Origin: Actinomycetes bacterium | GTDB lineage: Bacteria > Actinomycetota > Actinomycetes > Propionibacteriales > Propionibacteriaceae | Assembly: GCA_029778515.1 (NCBI GenBank) | Contig: JAKOQD010000256.1 | Location: 1-37,400, forward strand | Direction: 5' to 3' | Length of the DNA: 37,400 nucleotides | Shown here: positions 24,311-30,213 of the stretch, one piece after another | How positions within the stretch are numbered: the stretch's first letter is position 1 | Layout: the number at the start of each line of letters is the position of its first letter | The notes under the pieces: generated by a model | What the model saw: only the letters and a program-made list of their open reading frames with translations | The model's database searches: none | What the model was told of the DNA's origin: nothing | Translations under genes and position numbers: made by a program

Positions 24311-25648
24311 ATGGCCGATGAGGGGTTTGACAATCTTCCCGAGCGCGGCGGCGAGGAGGAGGCGCTGTTGCGGTTCCTCGCCCAGTTCGGCATCACCCCC
24401 GGACCGGACGGTCGCCTGGACCTCGAAGGGCTGATGACGCAGTTGCAGCCGCTGATGAGCAATCTGACCGCACAGCTCGCCAGCTTCGGGAAATCGGATG
24501 CCAGCGGCATGAACTGGGGCTTCACCAGGGATGTCGTGCGCAAGGTCGTCGGCGCGGCCGGAGACGATCCCGAGCCCACGCCGGCGCAGCTGGCCGCTAT
24601 CCGGGACGCGGTCGCGCTCGCCGACCTCTGGCTCGATGAGGAGATCGCGTTCCCGCGGCTGAGCGCCCCTGCGCTCGCCTGGCGTCGCGCGGAGTGGAGT
24701 GAGCAGACCTACTCGACCTGGCAGCGGCTGGTGCGTCCGGTGGTGACCCAGCTGTCACTCGCACTGCGCGGGCTGATGACGGGCGGCACCGGGGAGTCCA
24801 AGGCCGCCGAACCGATGCTGCGGATGGCCCTTTCCGGCATGTTCGCCGCGCAGGTCGGCCAATCGCTCGGCAGCCTGGCCACCACCGTGATCAGCTCTGG
24901 CGATATCGGCCTGCCACTCACCGAAACTCCGCAGGTGGCGTTGCTGCCCACGAACGTCGCCGGGTTCGCGGAGGGGTTGGAGGCTGATCCCGCCGACGTC
25001 CTGCTGTTCCTCGCGGTCCGCGAGACCGCCAGGCAACGGCTGTTCGGCGCGGTCGGTTGGCTCGGCCCGCAGATGCTGGCACTGGTCGAGCACTACGCCA
25101 GGGATATCGAGATCGATCCGGAGGCACTGGAACAGGCGATCGAGAGCCAACTGAACGCGGCTATGACCGCAGGTGAACTGGAGCAGGCGGGCAGCGCCCT
25201 AGCGGGCTCGCTGTTCGCGCCACGGGTCACGGACGAGCAGCGCCAGGTGCTTGATCGCCTGGAGACGCTGCTGGCGCTGGTCGAGGGCTGGGTGGATGAG
25301 GTGGTGGCCCAAGTGGCCGGCCAGCGGATGCCCGCCGCGGCAGCCCTGACCGAGACGCTGCGGCGGCGACGAGCGGCGGGAGGCCCGGCCGAGTCCGCCC
25401 TGAAAGCCCTGGTCGGACTGGAGATGCGGCCACGACGCTCGCGGGACGCCGCCAACCTCTGGGCGGCCACCCGAGCCGCTCGCGGGGGCGAGTCCAGGGA
25501 CGCCACCTGGGACCATCCCGATCTGGTGCCCACCGCCGATGACCTCGCCGACCCGCTGGAGTTCGCCGCACAGGGGCACCGGACGGCCGCGCCCGACGAC
25601 CTGGACGCCGAGCTCGCCAAGCTTCTGAGCGAGGAGGGCCGCGGTTAG
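24311..25648 (+). CDS. DUF2342-type putative zinc-dependent hydrolase
   Basis: 445 residues. The start has AGGAG 5 nt before the ATG. The conserved core includes GMFAAQVGQSLGSLA, ALLPTNVAGFAEGL and the block VLLFLAVRETARQRLF, which matches the actinobacterial family often annotated as zinc-dependent metalloprotease or putative hydrolase. From memory relatives read REAAHxRLF at this block; here residue 241 is Arg instead of His, so metal binding is doubtful. It is divergent from the PDZ-S16 protease and convergent with the YgjP-like gene, as in mycobacteria (Rv3194c/Rv3195). Confidence 0.85.
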   Translation: MADEGFDNLPERGGEEEALLRFLAQFGITPGPDGRLDLEGLMTQLQPLMSNLTAQLASFGKSDASGMNWGFTRDVVRKVVGAAGDDPEPTPAQLAAIRDAVALADLWLDEEIAFPRLSAPALAWRRAEWSEQTYSTWQRLVRPVVTQLSLALRGLMTGGTGESKAAEPMLRMALSGMFAAQVGQSLGSLATTVISSGDIGLPLTETPQVALLPTNVAGFAEGLEADPADVLLFLAVRETARQRLFGAVGWLGPQMLALVEHYARDIEIDPEALEQAIESQLNAAMTAGELEQAGSALAGSLFAPRVTDEQRQVLDRLETLLALVEGWVDEVVAQVAGQRMPAAAALTETLRRRRAAGGPAESALKALVGLEMRPRRSRDAANLWAATRAARGGESRDATWDHPDLVPTADDLADPLEFAAQGHRTAAPDDLDAELAKLLSEEGRG

Positions 25649-25689
25649 AGCGTGTCTCCCTAACCGTCACGCGCGGCCAGGGCCGGCGA

Positions 25690-26247
25690 CTAGTCGACCT
25701 CGTCAGCGCCCAACCAGTCCTCGTCGCCGCCATCCTGGGCGTGCTGATAGCCGGCGAGGAAGGCCTTCGCCTCGGCCGCCTTCGGGTAGCCGGCCTCCAG
25801 TCGCCGGAAGGCTACGGAGTGGTTCGGTTCGAACAGGTGCGCGAGTTCGTGGATCAGCACGTAGTCCGAGACCCACGTCGGCATCGTGCGCAATCGCGCG
25901 GACAGCCGGATCGCACCGGTGGAACTCGTGCACGAGCCCCAACGCCGCTGCTGGTTGGTCGACCACTTGACGGTGAACCCCGGCAGGGGCGCGGAGACCC
26001 GCTCGGCGAGATACCGCTGGAACAGGTCGACCGCCCGCGCGCTCAGTTCGTCGGCGAGCACCGGTGCGAGCCGTCTCGACTCCTTCACCAGGAAGCGTTC
26101 CACCAACGGCGGCAGCAGTTCGCGCTCCTGAGCGGCGGTCATGCGCGCGGGCACCAGGGCCACCAACCGGCCGCGCTCCCGGAACACCGTGAGCGTCCGC
26201 GTCCGGCGAGCGCTGCGCCGCACCTCCAACTCGGATTCCGCCACCAT
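25690..26247 (-). CDS. YgjP-like (M48/DUF45) metallopeptidase
   Basis: 185 residues. Zinc motif HELAH (133-137) with a third candidate ligand at H143 ([11 protein letters not shown]), preceded by the family signature RRWGSC (101-106). Size and motif order match the YgjP/WLM-type cytosolic metallopeptidases, whose substrates are mostly unknown. The start ATG 26247 is supported by TAATCT 7 nt upstream, a leaderless arrangement. The acidic C-terminus ([14 protein letters not shown]) is unremarkable. Confidence 0.9.
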   Translation of the reverse strand: MVAESELEVRRSARRTRTLTVFRERGRLVALVPARMTAAQERELLPPLVERFLVKESRRLAPVLADELSARAVDLFQRYLAERVSAPLPGFTVKWSTNQQRRWGSCTSSTGAIRLSARLRTMPTWVSDYVLIHELAHLFEPNHSVAFRRLEAGYPKAAEAKAFLAGYQHAQDGGDEDWLGADEVD

Positions 26248-26254
26248 GTCCCGC

Positions 26255-26260
26255 AGATTA
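26255..26260 (-). promoter_or_regulatory. -10 of the YgjP-like gene
   Basis: TAATCT on the minus strand, 7 nt before the ATG; leaderless spacing. The -35 is poor. Confidence 0.5.
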
Positions 26261-26320
26261 CGACACGCCGCCGACACTTCCAGTTGACCGTGGGCGGGGC
26301 GAGCACTAGCTTCTAGACGC

Positions 26321-26386
26321 GAGGCCTCCAGTGGCCGCTCCGCTCGCAGGGGAAGGCAAGCGGAGTCGCGGTCGCTGGAGGCCCTC
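26321..26386. repeat. Imperfect palindrome in the YgjP/DUF5679 divergent region
   Basis: Arms starting GAGGCCTCCAGTGGCC (26321) and ending GGTCGCTGGAGGCCCTC (26386) pair over about 22 positions with short bulges and a 14-nt loop. It lies upstream of both divergent genes, so it is not a terminator for either. Confidence 0.45.
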
Positions 26387-26430
26387 GCACGCAAGCGGGC
26401 GCTACCGTGTCGTAAGCGTTGCCCAAGACA

Positions 26431-26490
26431 TAGACTGACTCGCAATTCGCTGCTGAGCCCCAGCCGGGGGTGACGCTGATCAACAGGAGG
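26431..26490 (+). promoter_or_regulatory. Possible promoter and ribosome site for the DUF5679 gene
   Basis: TAGACT (26431-26436) is a possible -10 giving a leader of about 54 nt. A perfect AGGAGG (26485-26490) lies 6 nt before GTG 26497 and fixes that start. Confidence 0.45.
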
Positions 26491-26496
26491 AACAAC

Positions 26497-26658
26497 GTGG
26501 CCAAGGACACCTACAGCGGTTCGTTCTACTGCGTGAAGTGCAAGGATCACCGGGAAGCCACCGGCGATGTCGTGGTCAACGAGAAGGGGACCCGGATCGC
26601 CAAGGCGAAGTGCCCGGTCTGCGGCACCAACCTCACTCGCTTCCTGCCCAAGGCCTGA
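26497..26658 (+). CDS. DUF5679 small zinc-ribbon protein
   Basis: 53 residues, [20 protein letters not shown]... with two C-x2-C pairs (YCVKC and CPVCG) forming a zinc ribbon. The sequence fits DUF5679 ([21 protein letters not shown]), an actinobacterial family of unknown function. It could be mistaken for ribosomal protein bL33, which is of similar size, but the sequence does not match. It is expressed as a single gene: strong ribosome site before, strong terminator after. Confidence 0.88.
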   Translation: MAKDTYSGSFYCVKCKDHREATGDVVVNEKGTRIAKAKCPVCGTNLTRFLPKA

Positions 26659-26672
26659 GTAACCACAGTCAT

Positions 26673-26696
26673 AGCGCCGGCCATTCGGCCGGCGCT
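26673..26696 (+). terminator. Intrinsic terminator of the DUF5679 gene
   Basis: Perfect 10-bp stem AGCGCCGGCC / GGCCGGCGCT with ATTC loop, 14 nt after the stop, followed by TTGCT. Confidence 0.8.
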
Positions 26697-26772
26697 TTGC
26701 TGTTCCCAAAGCCAGCCAACTCTGGCCAAACCCCGCCCGGGATCTGCGGCGACGTCGCCCGCCAATCCGGCA

Positions 26773-26840
26773 ACTTTGCTCCCGAATGGGACTCTCGCTC
26801 CCAAATATTCGGGAGCACGAGTCCCATTCGGGAGCAAAGT
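26773..26840. repeat. Nested 68-bp palindrome
   Basis: Perfect 22-bp outer arms (26773-26794 and 26819-26840) flank an inner palindrome GCTCCC (26797-26802) / GGGAGC (26811-26816). The same word, GCTCCC(G/A)AAT, occurs four times in alternating orientation. It is AT-richer than its surroundings and lies between a terminator and the start of the E1-like gene. I see no T run, so it is not an ordinary terminator. Confidence 0.75.
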
Positions 26841-26896
26841 CGGAAACCGACCGGCTCGGGGGGAGTATCTCTGGATGGGTGGAACCCGGCTGCGCG

Positions 26897-26929
26897 AGGT
26901 GTTGTCAATTCCGTCCAGGTGTTGTCAAT
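26897..26929 (+). repeat. 13-bp direct repeats upstream of the E1-like gene
   Basis: AGGTGTTGTCAAT occurs at 26897-26909 and 26917-26929, exactly 20 bp apart (two helical turns), 49-81 bp before the ATG at 26978. The first copy contains a -35-like TTGTCA. It could be an operator for a dimeric regulator; no clear -10 is present. Confidence 0.45.
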
Positions 26930-26977
26930 GTCGCTGTGGCTCTCGCGCCGGGCCATCACCGCGGGCACCATGAGCGC

Positions 26978-27799
26978 ATGCTCCGAGTCAGATTGCGGTC
27001 CCCGATCACGTCGCTGTGGCGGGCACCCGGCGTGCTCCAGATCGGGTTGGACGCGCCGGCGGTGGTGCTGGACGGCGTCCCGGCGCAGCTCAGGGACGCC
27101 CTGCGCCTGCTGACCAGCCCCAAGAGCGTCGCTGAGCTCGCGGCGCTGCTGCCCAAGCTGGACGCCCGCTGGCTCGGCTGGCTGGTGGCTCGGCTCGATG
27201 ACGCCGGCCTGCTGGCATTCGAATCAGCAGCGCCGCCCGAGCCCAGGGTGACCGTGGTGGGTGCTGGACCCCTCGCCGAAGCGGTACGGGCAGCCCTGGC
27301 CAGCCCCGACGTGTCGGTTGGTGGTCTGGACCACGCCGCCTATTTCGGCGGCAGTCTGGAGGCGGACGGCACACCCGACGACGTGCTGACCGTCGTTGCC
27401 GCAGCCAACTCCGAGCCTGACCGAACGCTCACCGATGCGCTCTTCCGCTCCGGCCGGGCGCACCTGGTGGTTCGGCTGGAGTCCGACCGCGCGGTGGTGG
27501 GTCCACTGGTGGTGCCGGGGCGCACTCCCTGCGTCCGCTGCCTCGACCTGACCCGCTGCCACCTCGATGCCGACTGGCCGCGGCTGTTGGCCCAGCTCTG
27601 CCTCGAAGCCACCGAACCCGAGCCGTCGCTGGTCACCTGGGCAGCGGCCACCGCCATGGCTCAGGTGCGCGCCTGGACGGCGGGGCGAATGCCCGAGACC
27701 GGCGGCGGCTCGCTGGAACTCGCCCTGCCCAACTACCTGCTGACCGCGCGACGCTGGCCGGCCCACCCCCGCTGCGGCTGTCTGCAGCCGCTGGGTTGA
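26978..27799 (+). CDS. E1-like protein of the TOMM leader-peptide-binding family
   Basis: 273 residues. The N-terminal 85 residues look like a winged-helix RRE-type domain (VLDGVPAQLRDALRLL, SVAELAALLPKLDARWLGWLVARLDDAGLL). A Rossmann start VTVVGAGPLAEAV (91-103) and a structural zinc site C185/C188 and C266/C268 (PCVRCLDL, HPRCGC) indicate a ThiF/E1-like fold. Relatives bind leader peptides in azole-forming RiPP pathways, and an orphan homologue lies at the equivalent mycobacterial locus. No YcaO, dehydrogenase or precursor peptide is seen nearby. The ATG is chosen because upstream in-frame sequence lies inside the palindrome and direct repeats. It ends 22 nt before the ABC1 kinase. Confidence 0.78.
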   Translation: MLRVRLRSPITSLWRAPGVLQIGLDAPAVVLDGVPAQLRDALRLLTSPKSVAELAALLPKLDARWLGWLVARLDDAGLLAFESAAPPEPRVTVVGAGPLAEAVRAALASPDVSVGGLDHAAYFGGSLEADGTPDDVLTVVAAANSEPDRTLTDALFRSGRAHLVVRLESDRAVVGPLVVPGRTPCVRCLDLTRCHLDADWPRLLAQLCLEATEPEPSLVTWAAATAMAQVRAWTAGRMPETGGGSLELALPNYLLTARRWPAHPRCGCLQPLG

Positions 27800-27821
27800 T
27801 CCGGTCGGACAGACTGGCCGC

Positions 27822-29141
27822 GTGACCAGCCAAGACGAGGAGCGCCGCGTACTTCCGGAGTCGACCTTGACCCGCTCGGCCAAGCTGCTGACGCTTCCGC
27901 TGGGCGCCGCCGCGCGCGCCGGCGTCGGCATGGGCCGCAAGCTGCTCGGGGCCCCTGCTGAAGACGTGGACGCCGCCATGCGGGACGCTGCGGCTGAGCA
28001 GTTGTTCCAGGTGCTTGGTGAGCTCAAGGGTGGCGCGATGAAGTTCGGGCAGGCGCTCAGCTTGTTCGAAGCGATGCTGCCCGAGGATCTGGCCGGCCCG
28101 TTCCGCGAGCGGCTGCGCAAGTTGCAGGACGCTGCCCCGCCGATGCCATCCGCCCGTGCCCAGGGGGTGCTGCGGGCCGAACTCGGGCCGCGCTGGCGCG
28201 ACCACTTTGCCGAACTGAATCTGCGTCCGGCGGCTGCGGCCTCGATCGGCCAGGTACACCGCGGCCGGCTCGCCGACGGACGCGAGGTGGCGGTCAAGAT
28301 CCAGTACCCCGGAGCCGACACCGCACTGGCGAGCGACCTGCGGCAGATCCAGCGGCTGGCTGGTGCGGTCTCGCCGCTCACCGGCGGCCTGGACGTCGTC
28401 GCGCTCGTCCGCGAAGTCGCCGCGCGGGTGACCGAGGAGGTCGACTACACCCTCGAGGGCGTTTCCCAGCAGCAGGTGGCCACCGCATTGGCCGGGCACC
28501 CGCGCTTCCTGGTGCCGAACGTGCACCTGGCCACCCGGCGGGTACTGGTCTCGGACTGGGTGGACGGCGAAAAGCTGACCGCGATCATCGACCGTCCACA
28601 AGCGGACCGGAACCGGGTGGCCCTCGACTACGTCACCTTCCTGTTCGCCGGGCCATCGCTGGCTGGCATCCTGCACGGCGATCCGCACCCCGGCAACTTC
28701 CTGGTGATGCCGGACGGACGCCTCAGCGTGGTCGACTTCGGCCTGGTCTCGCGACTGCCGGACGGGCTGCCGGAGGCGATGGGTCGGCTGATCCGGCACG
28801 CCGTCGACGGTGCCGTGGAGCCGATGGTCGCCGGGCTGGCTGAGGAGGGCTTCGTCGACGACTCGATGGACGGCCGCGCGCTGCTCGACTACCTGGCACC
28901 GTTCGTCGAGCCGGCCAGCGTCGAGGATTTCGCGTTCAACCGGGAGTGGGCGCGCAGCCAGTTCGCGCGCGTCCACGACGACATGGGTTCGTCCGGTGTG
29001 GCCACGCGCCTGAACATTCCACCGGAGTACTCGCTTATCTACCGGGTGTGGATGGGTGGCATCGCGGTGCTTTCCCAGCTCGACGTGCACGCCAATTTCG
29101 CCCAGGTGCTGCGGGACTACCTGCCCGGGTTCGCTGACTGA
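27822..29141 (+). CDS. ABC1/ADCK (UbiB-like) atypical kinase
   Basis: 439 residues. Family motifs in order: KxGQ-type MKFGQ (73-77), Ala-rich nucleotide loop AAAASIGQVH (137-146), Lys159 in VAVKIQYPG, HGDPHPGNF (285-293) and metal-binding DFG (305-307). ABC1 proteins are atypical kinases or ATPases linked to quinone and lipid metabolism; the actinobacterial target is unknown. GTG start with CAGACT 6 nt upstream, perhaps leaderless. The E1-like gene lies just upstream, as in mycobacteria. whiB7, found after the orthologue there, is absent here. Confidence 0.93.
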   Translation: MTSQDEERRVLPESTLTRSAKLLTLPLGAAARAGVGMGRKLLGAPAEDVDAAMRDAAAEQLFQVLGELKGGAMKFGQALSLFEAMLPEDLAGPFRERLRKLQDAAPPMPSARAQGVLRAELGPRWRDHFAELNLRPAAAASIGQVHRGRLADGREVAVKIQYPGADTALASDLRQIQRLAGAVSPLTGGLDVVALVREVAARVTEEVDYTLEGVSQQQVATALAGHPRFLVPNVHLATRRVLVSDWVDGEKLTAIIDRPQADRNRVALDYVTFLFAGPSLAGILHGDPHPGNFLVMPDGRLSVVDFGLVSRLPDGLPEAMGRLIRHAVDGAVEPMVAGLAEEGFVDDSMDGRALLDYLAPFVEPASVEDFAFNREWARSQFARVHDDMGSSGVATRLNIPPEYSLIYRVWMGGIAVLSQLDVHANFAQVLRDYLPGFAD

Positions 29142-29153
29142 CCGTTCACCACC

Positions 29154-29271
29154 CACCGTCATCGGCGAACCTGCCCCACCGTCATCGGGGAGCCTGCCCC
29201 ACCGTCATCGGGGAGCCTGCCCCACCGTCATCGGGGAGCCTGCCCCACCGTCATCGGGGAGCCTGCCCCAC
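29154..29271 (+). repeat. 23-bp tandem repeat (minisatellite)
   Basis: Five head-to-tail 23-bp units at 29154, 29177, 29200, 29223 and 29246, each beginning CACCGTCATCGG and ending CCTGCCC. Units 2-5 are identical; unit 1 differs at two positions. A sixth unit starts at 29269 but switches after CACCGTCATC into the palindromic repeat at 29272-29298. Within each unit GGGGAGCCTGCCCC can form a small hairpin. It lies between the convergent ABC1 kinase and methyltransferase genes. Confidence 0.92.
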
Positions 29272-29298
29272 CGTCATCCCGGCGCAGGCCGGGATCTC
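29272..29298. repeat. Dispersed palindromic repeat, copy B
   Basis: Core ATCCCGGC-GCAG-GCCGGGAT (29276-29295) is a perfect 8-bp stem with a 4-nt loop. The 27-bp unit matches 15645-15671 (opposite strand) at 26 of 27 positions. It is of the GTCATCCCGGCGCAGGCCGGGATC type seen in many bacterial genomes (from memory). Confidence 0.75.
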
Positions 29299-29337
29299 TC
29301 GGAACCGTCGATGGTGTGTGCTCAGCGGTCGCTGCGA

Positions 29338-30213
29338 CTACAACGGCTTGACCGCAGTGAGCGTGAACGAGGCCGGCAGCCGCTCTGGACGCTCGGCCAG
29401 GCGATACTCGTCGACTTCCGGATCGAGTTCCATCAGGCCGGGCAGCGCCTCCCATGGCACGCTCTGGTGCTCGGTCAGGCCGGTGAGGGTCAGCCCGGCT
29501 TCGAGAACAGCTGTGACGATCTCGCCGAGGCTGTGATTCCACTCCATCGACTCCGGCGAACCGACCAGGTCCTCGCCGGCATAGGTGTGCTCGTCATGCC
29601 AGACCAGGGCTTCGGCACGCTCGTAGTAGGGGAACTCCAGCGCAAACGTCCGCGCCCCGGCAGCCGTCATCCACGGCTGCTGCACACGGTCATCCGGGTC
29701 GGCGCCGAGCACGACCGGCGCCAGCGCGAGCAGCACTGGGTGCCCGTCCCGGATGAAGAGCCGGCCGCCCGGCCGCAGCAGGTCGGCCACCGTCTGCGCC
29801 CAGCGCTGGATGCTGGGCAGCCAGCAGATCGCGCCGATGCCGGTGTAGACCAGGTCGAAGTCGCGACCAGCCAGAGCTTCCGGCGCCGAATAGACGTCCG
29901 CCTCGATGTAGTCGATGTCCGCGTCCGCCGCCGCGGCAAGTCGCCGCGCCTGCTCCAGCGAGACCGGCGAAAGGTCGACTCCGGTCACCTGGGCGCCCAG
30001 ACGGGAGAGACTGAGCGTGTCAGTGCCGATGTGGCACTGGAGGTGCACGACATCGAGCCCCGCGAGATTGCCCAGACGCGGCAGGTCGAAGCGCACCACA
30101 GCTGAAAGTGCGGCCGGATCGGCGAGCAGCCCTTCGATGCCGTAAGCCGCGGCGTGGATCGGGGCTCGGCTGTCCCAGTTGGCCTGGTTGACCGAAAGGT
30201 AGTGGTCGCTCAT
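29338..30213 (-). CDS. Class I SAM-dependent methyltransferase
   Basis: 291 residues. SAM-binding motif I is DVVHLQCHIGTDT (54-66), with an acidic end of strand 2 at D80 (VTGVDLSP) and a later DFDLVYTGIGAICWLPSIQRW. The fold is the Methyltransf_11/25 type; the substrate is unknown. The N-terminus MSDHYLSVNQANWDSRAPIH is typical of a subgroup of actinobacterial methyltransferases. The ATG overlaps the uvrD2 stop (ATGA), so it is coupled to the helicase, although no functional link is known. Confidence 0.88.
   Translation of the reverse strand: MSDHYLSVNQANWDSRAPIHAAAYGIEGLLADPAALSAVVRFDLPRLGNLAGLDVVHLQCHIGTDTLSLSRLGAQVTGVDLSPVSLEQARRLAAAADADIDYIEADVYSAPEALAGRDFDLVYTGIGAICWLPSIQRWAQTVADLLRPGGRLFIRDGHPVLLALAPVVLGADPDDRVQQPWMTAAGARTFALEFPYYERAEALVWHDEHTYAGEDLVGSPESMEWNHSLGEIVTAVLEAGLTLTGLTEHQSVPWEALPGLMELDPEVDEYRLAERPERLPASFTLTAVKPL

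Noticed and set aside
26321..26386. Intrinsic terminator
   Set aside because: It lies upstream of both flanking divergent genes and has no T run, so there is no transcript for it to end.
26497..26658. Ribosomal protein bL33
   Set aside because: Size and CxxC pairs are similar, but the sequence matches DUF5679 and lacks the bL33 body.
26978..29141. RiPP (azole) biosynthetic cluster
   Set aside because: No YcaO, dehydrogenase, precursor peptide or transporter nearby; only the E1-like protein is present.
29154..29298. CRISPR array
   Set aside because: The repeats are head to tail with no spacers between them, and there are no cas genes in the window.
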